Part shown: positions 30,171 through 39,023 of the stretch, piece after piece | How positions within the stretch are numbered: position 1 is the first letter of the stretch | Layout: each line of letters opens with the position of its first letter | Source: Altererythrobacter sp. CAU 1644 | GTDB lineage: Bacteria; Pseudomonadota; Alphaproteobacteria; Sphingomonadales; Sphingomonadaceae | DNA: 64,000 nt | Direction of reading: 5' to 3' | Assembly (NCBI RefSeq): GCF_029623755.1 | Contig: NZ_CP121106.1 | Location: forward strand, 3,166,352 to 3,230,351 | The notes under the pieces: generated by a model | Databases searched by the model: none | The model's input: only the letters and a program-made list of their open reading frames with translations | Told to the model about the DNA's origin: nothing | Translations under genes and position numbers: made by a program

Positions 30171-31412
30171 ATGGAAGGGATCGGCCTGCTGGTCGTGCTG
30201 GCCGCGATCTTTACTTTCGCCATGTTCGGGCGGAGGCTCGAACGCACGATCATCACGGCGCCGATGGTCTTCCTGGCTGTGGGATATGCACTGTCCTCTA
30301 CCGACTGGTTGCCCGAGGATGCGGCCCGCGAATCGCTCGAGATCCTCGCCGAGGTAACGCTCGTCATCCTGCTGTTCCTCGATGCTTCGCAAATCGACCT
30401 TGGCCATCTCAAGAAACAGCATGTCTGGCCGCAGCGAATGCTCATTCGCGGAATGCCGCTTGCTATAGTATTCGGCACACTTGCGGCATGGCTGTTCTTT
30501 CCTTCCTGGCCGCTGGTCGCGCTTGCCCTGGTCGCCGCGCTCCTGACACCGACCGACGCCGCGCTGGGCCAATCAATCCTGATGAACAAGCAGATCCCGG
30601 TTCGCGTACGGCGGAGCCTGACCGTCGAAAGCGGCCTCAACGACGGTCTCGCGCTCCCTGCTGTGCTGTTGTTCGCCAGCCTCACCGCGCAGGCAATGGA
30701 TCTGGGCACGCGCGACTGGCTGCTGTTCGCCATCCTTCAGTTGACGCTCGGCCCGCTGGTGGGGGTGGTCATCGGCTACGCTGCAGGCAAGGCCCATCTG
30801 GCAGCCGATGAACGAATGCTATCCTCGCGCACCCTTGAAGGAATCGCCGCGCTCACGCTGGCCATGGCGACCTATCTGATCGCGGACCTCGTGGGCGGCA
30901 ACGGGTTCATGGCCGCCTTTGTGGGCGGGCTCTGCTTCGGAAACATCGTGAAGGGCAAATGCGACTTCGTCTTCGAATTTAGCGAGGGCGAAGGCCAACT
31001 GCTGATGTGGGGTACGTTTCTCCTGGTCGGACTGACCTTGCTTCCAGATGCGCTGGCAATGCTCGATTGGCGGGTTGCCGGGCTGATCCTCGTCAGCCTG
31101 TTCATCGTGCGCCCGCTGGCAATCTGGTTGTCACTGGCCGGTAGCGATGCTTCCCCAACAACGCGGCTGTTCTTCGGCTGGTTCGGGCCGAGGGGGCTTG
31201 CGACCGCGATTTTCGCGCTGCTGATAATCGAAAAGCTGGACGGCTGGCTGGCCGCCCCGATCATGGCGGTCGCGATCAACGCGGTGTGGATCAGCGCATT
31301 GTTGCACGGCGTGACTGCCGCTCCGCTCGGCAATGCCTATGCCCGCAAAGCCGAGGCGACCGACGAATGTCCGGAGAAGATGGCGATCATCGAGCCGTTC
31401 GGGCGCGTCTAG
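30171..31412 (+). CDS. Cation/proton antiporter, CPA1/NhaP-like
   Basis: The 413-residue protein has about 11-12 hydrophobic segments and CPA-type sequence: ILLFLDASQIDLGHLKKQ, LLTPTDAALGQSIL with the conserved acidic residue, and VESGLNDGLALPAVL, whose ND pair is typical of CPA1 exchangers. It probably exchanges Na+ or K+ for protons across the inner membrane. The N-terminus MEGIGLLVVLAAIFTF starts directly with a membrane segment. AGGGGG lies upstream of the ATG. Confidence 0.9.
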   Translation: MEGIGLLVVLAAIFTFAMFGRRLERTIITAPMVFLAVGYALSSTDWLPEDAARESLEILAEVTLVILLFLDASQIDLGHLKKQHVWPQRMLIRGMPLAIVFGTLAAWLFFPSWPLVALALVAALLTPTDAALGQSILMNKQIPVRVRRSLTVESGLNDGLALPAVLLFASLTAQAMDLGTRDWLLFAILQLTLGPLVGVVIGYAAGKAHLAADERMLSSRTLEGIAALTLAMATYLIADLVGGNGFMAAFVGGLCFGNIVKGKCDFVFEFSEGEGQLLMWGTFLLVGLTLLPDALAMLDWRVAGLILVSLFIVRPLAIWLSLAGSDASPTTRLFFGWFGPRGLATAIFALLIIEKLDGWLAAPIMAVAINAVWISALLHGVTAAPLGNAYARKAEATDECPEKMAIIEPFGRV

Positions 31413-31602
31413 CAAAGCGATCTCTCGCACAATATCCGAAACGCGCCTTCAATCCTCTGCAAAATTCGCAGGCCGGGCGCCCGTTGAACGGACCGGCGCG
31501 GCAAAAGGGCGGCCCACCTATATCTTTTCGGAAACGGGAACCCTTTAGCCCTTCCCATGCGTTGGTGATGTATCCAACCTTCTGAAAAGGGACGCAAAAC
31601 AC

Positions 31603-32034
31603 ATGGCTAGTACCGTATTCAAATCGCTTACCGACACCACCTTCGATTCGGTCGAGGGCTATCGCAAGGCGGCCGAAAAGGCCGAGAGTCCGAGCCTCAA
31701 GCAGGCCCTTACACAACGTTGCCAGCAGCGTGAGCAGACCCTGCAGCAGATGAACGCCGAACTGCAGCGACAGGGTGACGAACTTGTCACCAAGGGCACC
31801 GTCAGCGGCGAACTGCATCAACTGTGGATGGGCATCACCGACATGTTCGAAAATGGCGACGAAGCCGCGACCGAGCGCGTCGAGGAAGGCGAAGACTACA
31901 TCAAGGGCAAGTTCGAATCGGCGCTGAAGAGCGATGCGCTGGACGTCCAAGAACGTGCGATCGTCGAGCAGTGCTACAACGAGATCTGCGAAGGCGAACG
32001 CTTCGCCGATATGCTCGAACACCAGTACGACTGA
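31603..32034 (+). CDS. DUF2383/PA2169-family four-helix protein
   Basis: The 143-residue soluble protein is all-helical: FKSLTDTTFDSVEGYRKAAE, then QRCQQREQTLQQMNAELQRQ, MGITDMFENGDEAATERVEE and ERAIVEQCYNEICEGERFAD. It matches the ferritin-like DUF2383 family, which is stress-associated in several proteobacteria; no enzymatic role is established. AAAGGGACG lies before the ATG. It stands alone and ends at a strong terminator. Confidence 0.88.
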   Translation: MASTVFKSLTDTTFDSVEGYRKAAEKAESPSLKQALTQRCQQREQTLQQMNAELQRQGDELVTKGTVSGELHQLWMGITDMFENGDEAATERVEEGEDYIKGKFESALKSDALDVQERAIVEQCYNEICEGERFADMLEHQYD

Positions 32035-32055
32035 TCATTTGGTCGCCCGAACGAT

Positions 32056-32087
32056 AAAGGGCGCGGTTTCGACACCGCGCCCTTTTT
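32056..32087 (+). terminator. Rho-independent terminator
   Basis: AAAGGGCGCGGT and ACCGCGCCCTTT pair around a six-base loop, followed by Ts. It also gives CCCTTTAT on the minus strand, so it may stop aspS transcripts as well. Confidence 0.9.
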
Positions 32088-32109
32088 CATTTCGTCGAGT
32101 GATAGGCGA

Positions 32110-33906
32110 TTATGCGCCCTCGCCCTCTTTCTTCGGCGGCTCGACCACCCGCAGGTGAAGTTCGCGCAACTGCTTGGGCTCCGGCTTGCTCGGCGCGCCC
32201 ATCAGCAGGTCTTCCGCTTTCTGGTTCATCGGGAACAGCGTGATCTCGCGCAGGTTCTGCGCGCCGCAGAGCAGCATCACGATCCGATCGACGCCAGCGG
32301 CCATCCCGCCATGCGGTGGAGCGCCATACTGGAACGCGCGGTACATGCCGCCAAACTGTTCCTCGACGTCTGCCTTGCTCAGCCCGACAATTTCGAAGGC
32401 CTTCACCATGGTTTCTGGCTTGTGGTTACGGATCGATCCCGAGGCGATTTCGTAGCCGTTGCAGACGAGGTCGTACTGGTAGGCGTTGATCGTCAACGGA
32501 TCCTTGGTTTCAAGCGCCTCCAGTTCGCCCTGCGGCATCGAGAACGGGTTGTGGCTGAAGTCGACTTTCTTCTCGTCCTCGTCATATTCGTAGAACGGGA
32601 AATCGATGATCCAGGCGAGTTCGAACCGGTCCTTGTCGATCAGTTCCAATTGCTCGCCGACGCGAATGCGCGCAGCGCCTGCCAGCTTGGCCGCGTCGCT
32701 TTCCTTGCCTGCGGCAAAGAAACAGCCGTCGTTCTCGCCCAGGCCCAGCTCGGCATAGAGCTTCTCCATGCCCTCCTGGCCGTGGTTCTTGGCGATCGGG
32801 CCGCCAAACTCGCCACCCTTGCGGGTAACATAGCCAAGCCCGGCGAAGCCTTCCTTGCGCGCCCAATCGTTCATGTCGTCGAAGAACTTGCGGCTCTTCT
32901 CATGCGTGCCCGGCGCCGGGATCACGCGCACAACACCGCCGGTTCCGACGATCTTCTCGAACAGACCAAAGCCAGACTTTGCGAAATGCGTCGTGACATC
33001 GGTGATGATCAGCGGATTGCGCAGGTCGGGCTTGTCGCTGCCGTATTTGAGCATCGCTTCGGCATATGGGATGCGCGGGAACTGGCCCGCGGGCGTCACA
33101 TGCTTGCCATTGGCAAAGGCTTCGAAGGTACCGGCAATCACCGGCTCCATGGTGTCCCACACCTCTTCCTGGGTGACGAAGCTCATTTCGAGGTCGAGCT
33201 GGTAGAACTCGCCCGGCAGGCGGTCTGCCCGTGGGTCCTCGTCACGGAAGCAGGGCGCGATCTGGAAGTAGCGGTCGAACCCGGCGACCATCAGCAGCTG
33301 TTTGTACTGCTGCGGCGCCTGCGGCAGCGCGTAGAACTTGCCGGCATGAATGCGGCTCGGAACCAGGAAGTCTCGCGCGCCTTCGGGGCTCGACGCTGTC
33401 AGAATCGGGGTCGAGAATTCGTTGAAGCCCGCGCCCTTCATGCGCTCGCGCATGTCCGAAACGACGGCCACGCGGGTCATGATGTTCTTGTGCAGCGTTT
33501 CACGACGCAAGTCGAGGAAGCGGTACTTGAGCCGGATATCCTCGGGATATTCCTGCTCCCCGGCAACCGGCATCGGCAGTTCTTCCGCCGCACTCTGGAC
33601 GGTGATTCCGCGAGCAAAGACCTCGATCTCGCCGGTGGGAAGATCCTTGTTCACTGTCTCGGGAGTGCGCGCCTTCACTTGGCCATCGACCGTTACAACC
33701 GATTCGGGACGGAGCCGCTCCAACACCGCCAAAGCCGGCGAATCCTCGTCGGCAACGATCTGGGTGATGCCGTAATGATCGCGCAAATCGACGAACAGCA
33801 CGCCGCCATGGTCGCGCTTGCGATGAATCCAACCCGACAGGCGGACTGTTTCTCCGACATTTTCTGCCGAAAGCTGTGCGCAGTTGTGGGTACGATAGGC
33901 GTGCAT
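32110..33906 (-). CDS. aspS: Aspartyl-tRNA synthetase
   Basis: The 598-residue class II synthetase starts [20 protein letters not shown] and has the anticodon-binding OB fold ([20 protein letters not shown]), motif 2 ([20 protein letters not shown]), the bacterial GAD insertion in the middle and motif 3 ([20 protein letters not shown]). Length is typical of bacterial AspRS. It is monocistronic here, divergent from rnd across about 180 bases. Confidence 0.97.
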   Translation of the reverse strand: MHAYRTHNCAQLSAENVGETVRLSGWIHRKRDHGGVLFVDLRDHYGITQIVADEDSPALAVLERLRPESVVTVDGQVKARTPETVNKDLPTGEIEVFARGITVQSAAEELPMPVAGEQEYPEDIRLKYRFLDLRRETLHKNIMTRVAVVSDMRERMKGAGFNEFSTPILTASSPEGARDFLVPSRIHAGKFYALPQAPQQYKQLLMVAGFDRYFQIAPCFRDEDPRADRLPGEFYQLDLEMSFVTQEEVWDTMEPVIAGTFEAFANGKHVTPAGQFPRIPYAEAMLKYGSDKPDLRNPLIITDVTTHFAKSGFGLFEKIVGTGGVVRVIPAPGTHEKSRKFFDDMNDWARKEGFAGLGYVTRKGGEFGGPIAKNHGQEGMEKLYAELGLGENDGCFFAAGKESDAAKLAGAARIRVGEQLELIDKDRFELAWIIDFPFYEYDEDEKKVDFSHNPFSMPQGELEALETKDPLTINAYQYDLVCNGYEIASGSIRNHKPETMVKAFEIVGLSKADVEEQFGGMYRAFQYGAPPHGGMAAGVDRIVMLLCGAQNLREITLFPMNQKAEDLLMGAPSKPEPKQLRELHLRVVEPPKKEGEGA

Positions 33907-34089
33907 CTAAAATCTTTCCATTTTCGGAGCTATGACGCTAAGGGCGCCCGCAAACAAAACAGGCGTGCGCCGCATGCGACTGTATCGCGCGCGCTAACAG
34001 GGGAAGAGGGTGGCTTTGTCAAGGCACCTGACCCTCCAATTGGGCTTTGGCCCGGGGGCGGCACTCCGCCCACAGAAACGAAATGACGA

Positions 34090-35292
34090 ATGAAAATACA
34101 TGATCTGATTACCACGACCGAGGCCCTCGAAGATCTCTGCGAGCGCCTGGCCAAGTCCGAATTCGTTGCCGTTGACACCGAATTCATGCGTGAAAACACC
34201 TATTGGCCCGAACTCTGCCTCGTGCAGATCGCCAATGAAGAAGAGGCCGCGGCAATCGACCCGCTCGCCGACGGGATCGACCTTTCTCCCCTGCTCGACC
34301 TGATGTGCGCGAATGAAGACGTGCTCAAGGTCTTCCATGCAGGCGGCCAGGATGTCGAGATAATCGTCAACCTGGCAGGCAAGACCCCGCATCCGATCTT
34401 CGACACGCAGATCGCGATGATGGCGATCAGCCAGTCCGAACAGATCGGCTACGCCAATCTGGTCGAAAGCTGGCTGGGAATCACGGTCGACAAGGGCGCG
34501 CGCTTCACCGACTGGAGTCGCCGCCCTCTCACCAGCCGACAGATCGAGTATGCGATTGGCGACGTCACGCATCTCTCGAAGATTTTCCCGAAAATCCTCA
34601 AGAAGCTGATCAAGACCGGGCGCGGAGCCTGGCTCGATGCCGAAATGGACAAGCTGGCCGACGTGTCGAACTACGTCGTCGATCCCGAGCAGGCGTGGCG
34701 CCGCATTCGCCAGCCGGGTCGCAACCCGCAGGTCCTGGGTCGGCTCAAGTCTCTTGCCGCGTGGCGCGAAGGCGAAGCGCAGCACAAGAACATCCCGCGT
34801 GGACGGATCATGCGCGACGAAACCCTCGCCGACATCGCCAGCCACCCGCCCAAGCAGCAGAACGATCTCGCCAAGGTGCGCGGGCTCTCGAGTGCCTGGC
34901 GCGACAACGATATCGGCAAGCGGCTGATGAAGGTGCTCGAGAAGGCCGAGCCGCTCGACAAGGACGAACTGCCCGAAAAGATGAAGCGCGGCGCACCGCT
35001 GGGCAAGGAAGGGGCGCTGGTAGCCGATCTGCTCAAGCTACTGCTCAAGATCCGCTCGCGCGAGATCGATGTGGCATCGCGGCTGTTGACCCGGGCCGAG
35101 GAAATGGAAGCGCTCGCCGCCGGCGTCCGCGACCTACCGGTGCTTGAGGGCTGGCGCTACGAAGTTTTTGGGCGCGACGCGCTCGAACTCGTCGAGGGCA
35201 AGCTCGCCTTCGCTGTTCGCAACGGCAAGCTCGCCATGACACATATCGATGATATGCAAGCGGTCATGGAAGAAGCGCTCGCCGCCGAATGA
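34090..35292 (+). CDS. rnd: Ribonuclease D
   Basis: The 400-residue 3'-5' exoribonuclease trims tRNA 3' ends. The DEDD exonuclease motifs are VAVDTEFMRENTYWPELCLV, VFHAGGQDVEII and YAIGDVTHL. An HRDC domain follows (LGRLKSLAAWREGEAQHKNI). The stop overlaps the next ATG (ATGA), coupling it to the OxyR-type gene. Confidence 0.95.
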   Translation: MKIHDLITTTEALEDLCERLAKSEFVAVDTEFMRENTYWPELCLVQIANEEEAAAIDPLADGIDLSPLLDLMCANEDVLKVFHAGGQDVEIIVNLAGKTPHPIFDTQIAMMAISQSEQIGYANLVESWLGITVDKGARFTDWSRRPLTSRQIEYAIGDVTHLSKIFPKILKKLIKTGRGAWLDAEMDKLADVSNYVVDPEQAWRRIRQPGRNPQVLGRLKSLAAWREGEAQHKNIPRGRIMRDETLADIASHPPKQQNDLAKVRGLSSAWRDNDIGKRLMKVLEKAEPLDKDELPEKMKRGAPLGKEGALVADLLKLLLKIRSREIDVASRLLTRAEEMEALAAGVRDLPVLEGWRYEVFGRDALELVEGKLAFAVRNGKLAMTHIDDMQAVMEEALAAE

Positions 35293-36185
35293 GCACCTAC
35301 CTTCCGACCATCAAGCAATTGCAATATCTCGTTGCCTTGCACGAGCATGGCCATTTCGGCCGCGCGGCCGAGGCGAGCTTCGTGTCGCAATCGACCCTGT
35401 CCGCGGGGATCCGCGAGCTGGAATCGCTGCTTGGCGTGACGCTGGTTGAGCGCAGTCGCCGTGTTGTACGGTTCACATCGTTGGGCGAACAGGTGGTGGA
35501 GAAGGCGCACCGGCTGTTGCGCGAGGCAGAAGAGCTTTCCGACCTGGTTCAAGCGGCGGGGAAGCCCCTGTCGGGCACGCTTCGCATGAGCGTGATCCCA
35601 ACTATCGCGCCTTTCATGCTCCCGCGGATCCTTCCGCGCCTCAAGAAGGAACGCCCGGAACTCAAGCTCTTCCTGCGCGAAGAGACCAGCCAGGATGCTG
35701 TCGAATCACTCCAGCATGGGCGGGTCGATTGCGTCTTGCTCGCCCTACCCTTCGCGACCGGCGAAGTCGAAAGCGCGCACATTGCCGACGACCGCCTGTT
35801 CGTGGCTTTCCCCAAGGACGACCCGCGCGATCCCCCGGACGCGGTGCCGCCCTCGATGATTGACGAGGGGCGCTTGCTGCTGCTGGAAGATGGGCACTGC
35901 CTGAAGGAGCACGCGCTCGCCGCTTGCAACCGGCCGGAGCTACGCGCTTCAGCGACCATGATCGGCACCTCGCTTCACACCCTGGTGCAAATGGTCGATA
36001 ACGATCTCGGGCTGACGATGCTGCCCGAAATGGCACTTGAAGCGGGAATCCTGACCGGGACGGAGGTGGTCGCGCGACCCCTTAAGACCGTCAATGCCAA
36101 ACGCGAAATCGCGCTGATCTGGCGCAAGAATTCACCCCGTGCCGAGGAATTCAAACTGCTGGCTGAAGAATTGAAGGCGGGTTAG
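35289..36185 (+). CDS. oxyR: OxyR-type LysR-family peroxide sensor
   Basis: The 298-residue regulator has an N-terminal winged helix-turn-helix (TIKQLQYLVALHEHGHFGRA, then SFVSQSTLSAGIRELE) and a LysR substrate domain. In LLLLEDGHCLKEHALAACNR two cysteines are nine residues apart, as C199 and C208 of E. coli OxyR (LEDGHC is conserved), so a disulfide switch responding to hydrogen peroxide is expected. Its ATG overlaps the rnd stop. No katG or ahpC gene lies nearby. Confidence 0.92.
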   Translation: MSTYLPTIKQLQYLVALHEHGHFGRAAEASFVSQSTLSAGIRELESLLGVTLVERSRRVVRFTSLGEQVVEKAHRLLREAEELSDLVQAAGKPLSGTLRMSVIPTIAPFMLPRILPRLKKERPELKLFLREETSQDAVESLQHGRVDCVLLALPFATGEVESAHIADDRLFVAFPKDDPRDPPDAVPPSMIDEGRLLLLEDGHCLKEHALAACNRPELRASATMIGTSLHTLVQMVDNDLGLTMLPEMALEAGILTGTEVVARPLKTVNAKREIALIWRKNSPRAEEFKLLAEELKAG

Positions 36186-36448
36186 CCGGCTTTCGCGGGT
36201 GCCGTCGCGAGTTTTTCCATCGCGAAGCGTTCGAGCCGTTTCGCTGCAACGATCGGCACGATGACCGACAGCGCAATCCCGGCCAGCGAACACATACCGA
36301 GCCAGATCGCCATCGCCGATCCACCCGACTGGTACATCGCATAGAGCACGGGAACGGCGAGCACCGCACCGCGCACTTCGTTGAAGATCAGGGCGTAGGC
36401 GCCGGCCTTGAAAAACAGGCCAATAAATGTCGTCAGCGAAAAACTCAT
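36182..36448 (-). CDS. Small inner-membrane protein, hypothetical
   Basis: The 88-residue protein starts MSFSLTTFIGLFFKAGAYAL and has two or three hydrophobic segments (AVLAVPVLYAMYQSGGSAMA, LAGIALSVIVPIVAA) and a basic C-terminal tail (KRLERFAMEKLATAPAKAG). I do not recognise the family. Its last codon overlaps the end of oxyR on the other strand by four bases. GGACGGCGG lies before the ATG. The 218 bases upstream to pgsA hold no other gene that I can see. Confidence 0.7.
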   Translation of the reverse strand: MSFSLTTFIGLFFKAGAYALIFNEVRGAVLAVPVLYAMYQSGGSAMAIWLGMCSLAGIALSVIVPIVAAKRLERFAMEKLATAPAKAG

Positions 36449-36666
36449 GCCGCCGTCCTAGGGGCAAGAGGTTGACATTCGGTTGATAGGCGCGCGTTTC
36501 CCGCGCGCGCGCTGCAGAAGTGCATGACGAGCGCCCGATAATCGTGTTGTTGTCTATAACCCTATTAGCGCACAAACCGCGTTTTGGTTTCACCCGGAAA
36601 TAAAGAAAATCGGGGATCGTAAGATCATTGGCGACACGAATACTTGCCGCGCCGAATCTTATCTCG

Positions 36667-37260
36667 TTAATCCATATGCTTAAGGCCGACGCGGAGATAG
36701 TCCCAGCCGGTCATCAATGTCAGGACGGCCGCAGCCCAAAGGGTGGTCAGACCGACCGTATGCGGCACATTCGCCTCGATCCCTGCCACAACCACGTTCC
36801 AGCCAGGCAGCCCTTTACCCAGAATAAGCGAGCCCAACGCGATCAGTTGGAAGGTCGTCTTCCATTTCGCGAGGCGCGTCACGGGTACCGAGACCTGCAA
36901 TCCGCCGAGAAACTCACGCAGGCCTGAAACGGCAATCTCGCGCACAAGAATGATCAGCCCTGCGATGACGTGCATGTCGCCTACATAGGGTCCGCGCAAT
37001 ACGCCCTGGGCGGTCAGTACCAGGATGACCGCGGCGACCATGATCTTGTCGGCGATGGGATCGAGAAAGATACCGAGTTTCGACACGGCGCCACTCGACC
37101 GCGCGAGGTAGCCATCGAAATAGTCGGTGATCCCCATCAGGCTGTAGAGCCCGAAAGCCAACAGGTATCCCATCGCCCAGTCGGGCCACCACAGCAGAAA
37201 GGCAAGGAACGGCACCGCGAAGATGCGCGAGAGCGTCAGGATGTTCGGCAACGTCAGCAT
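36667..37260 (-). CDS. pgsA: CDP-diacylglycerol--glycerol-3-phosphate 3-phosphatidyltransferase
   Basis: This 197-residue inner-membrane enzyme makes phosphatidylglycerol phosphate. The CDP-alcohol phosphotransferase signature DYFDGYLARSSGAVSKLG followed by FLDPIADK carries the DG, AR, G and two D residues in order. Five to six membrane segments are visible. The ATG at 37258-37260 starts the family-typical MLTLPNILTLSRIFAVPF; a longer reading has no support. It is divergent from the LplT-like carrier. Confidence 0.95.
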   Translation of the reverse strand: MLTLPNILTLSRIFAVPFLAFLLWWPDWAMGYLLAFGLYSLMGITDYFDGYLARSSGAVSKLGIFLDPIADKIMVAAVILVLTAQGVLRGPYVGDMHVIAGLIILVREIAVSGLREFLGGLQVSVPVTRLAKWKTTFQLIALGSLILGKGLPGWNVVVAGIEANVPHTVGLTTLWAAAVLTLMTGWDYLRVGLKHMD

Positions 37261-37372
37261 CCCGCATTCCCTAGCGGCAGTTAGCGCGGGGCAAAAGATG
37301 CGCGCATTACCTTGTTCACCGCTACGCATGGTCTAAGGACCGCAATTGGGTGAGGATACATCGGGAAGCCAT

Positions 37373-38680
37373 ATGACGACGTCCACGCATCTGCTGAGCC
37401 GCCGACGCTTCCTGCCCTTGTTCTGCACGCAGTTTCTGAACGCCTTCAACGACAATCTCTACAAGACCGCGATGGTGCTGTTCGTGGTCTACGCGGTGTA
37501 TAATGACGAGAACGCCGAGGGGACTTTCAGTGCTGTCGCGTCGGGTCTGTTCATTTTTCCGTTCTTCATCCTGTCGGCGCTGGCCGGCCAACTCGCCGAC
37601 ATGCGCGACAAGGCCATGATCATCCGTCGGGTCAAGCTGTGCGAAATCGGCCTGATGCTGATCGGTGCCGCCGGGCTTTACCTGGCGTGGAAAGGCATCG
37701 CGGTTCACACCTTTGCCATTCCCCTCCTGCTGCTTGCGCTGTTCCTCACCGGAGTGCAGTCGACATTCCTCGGCCCGATCAAATATGCGATCCTCCCGCA
37801 GCACCTGAGGCGCGAGGAGGTGCTGGCCGGGACCGGGCTGATCGAGGCGGGAACCTATGTCGCGATCCTGATGGGAACGATCCTCGCGGGGTGGATCCCG
37901 GTCGAATGGGCTGCGGGTGGAATTATCGTCACTTCGGTGATCGGCTATCTGACCAGCCGCCAGGTCCCCAGCGCGCCGCCGGTCGCGAAGATCGAGAAGC
38001 TCGACTGGCACATCCTCCGCGCCTCGATCGAGCTGATCCGCAACACCATGCACGACAAGCAGATCTTTTACGCGATCCTGTCGATCAGCTTCTTCTGGAC
38101 GATCGGTGCCGTCCTGTTCATCCAGTTCCCGCCCCTGGCCAAGAACACGCTGATGGCGAGCAAGGAAGTCGCAAGCCTGTTCCTGGTGATCTTCTCCATC
38201 GGCGTGGCGCTCGGTTCGATTTCGGTCAATGCACTGCTCAAGGGCAAGGTATCAGCCCGCTATGCGCCCTCCTCCGTAATCGTGATGGGCATGTTCGTGG
38301 TCGCCTTCTACACAGTCTGCCGGTTGTGGCAGGCCGACCAGCCGACCGAACTACTCAACGTGAGCGAGTTCATCGCCTGGCCACTCGCCGTTGCGATCAT
38401 GCTCTGCCTCCTTGGAATCGCGGTTGCCGGGGGCATGTTCGTGGTTCCGCTCTATGCTTTCCTGACGACGCGCTGTTCGCCGGACCAGGCCAGCCGCACC
38501 ATTGCCGCCAACAACATCGTCAATTCAGGCGCGATGGTGGTCGGATCGCTCGTGGCGATGGCGATGAACATGATCGGGGTCGCGGTGGCGGAGCAGCTGC
38601 TGCTCAGCGCGGCGATGTGTCTGTTTTCCGCGTGGCTCGGCAAGCGGCTGCATCGGGCAGAGATCGAGCACGCGCACTAG
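37373..38680 (+). CDS. MFS transporter, LplT-like
   Basis: The 435-residue protein has about 12 membrane segments and starts with LSRRRFLPLFCTQFLNAFND followed by NLYKTAMVLFVV, the hallmark of the lysophospholipid transporter LplT family. In many bacteria LplT is fused to or encoded next to acyltransferase Aas; neither is seen here. LQSTFLGPIKYAILP is also family-typical. ATG at 37373 has GGGAAG upstream. Placement next to pgsA supports a phospholipid role. Confidence 0.85.
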   Translation: MTTSTHLLSRRRFLPLFCTQFLNAFNDNLYKTAMVLFVVYAVYNDENAEGTFSAVASGLFIFPFFILSALAGQLADMRDKAMIIRRVKLCEIGLMLIGAAGLYLAWKGIAVHTFAIPLLLLALFLTGVQSTFLGPIKYAILPQHLRREEVLAGTGLIEAGTYVAILMGTILAGWIPVEWAAGGIIVTSVIGYLTSRQVPSAPPVAKIEKLDWHILRASIELIRNTMHDKQIFYAILSISFFWTIGAVLFIQFPPLAKNTLMASKEVASLFLVIFSIGVALGSISVNALLKGKVSARYAPSSVIVMGMFVVAFYTVCRLWQADQPTELLNVSEFIAWPLAVAIMLCLLGIAVAGGMFVVPLYAFLTTRCSPDQASRTIAANNIVNSGAMVVGSLVAMAMNMIGVAVAEQLLLSAAMCLFSAWLGKRLHRAEIEHAH

Positions 38681-38692
38681 GCGCAACCCAGC

Positions 38693-38884
38693 TCAAATGA
38701 TGAAAGCGAGAACTGCCGCGAAGGTCGCGATGTAGGTCGTCGCAAAGCCGCGAACATCGTCCTGCGTCAGCCGCCAGAGCGACTCGGCCGGATGCTCGTA
38801 TTCGTTGCTGCGGACATGCGCGGGAAGAGAGGCACGGAAGGGGTGCCGGGCGACTTCGTCGGTAAGGACCAGGGCTCTACGCAT
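38693..38884 (-). CDS. Small protein with a C-terminal membrane segment
   Basis: The 63-residue protein begins MRRALVLTDEVARHPFRASL and ends in a single hydrophobic segment (FATTYIATFAAVLAFII) after NEYEHPAESLWRLTQDDVRG. A tail-anchored layout is likely. I do not recognise it as a named family. It is a lone gene converging on the LplT-like gene. Confidence 0.6.
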   Translation of the reverse strand: MRRALVLTDEVARHPFRASLPAHVRSNEYEHPAESLWRLTQDDVRGFATTYIATFAAVLAFII

Positions 38885-39023
38885 GATGCAGGTGTTAACG
38901 CGATAATAACCATCGCGCTCCCCGGAAATCAGCGCTGTAGCAGCGCGGGACATTAAGCACGCATGTTCATGGTGAATATCCACCGCATTGCCTCACGCGC
39001 GCCCCGCAGCTAAGCGCCGCGCC

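Noticed and set aside
32155..34086. 643-residue plus-strand reading frame
   Set aside because: It is the complement of aspS and has no domain-like features.
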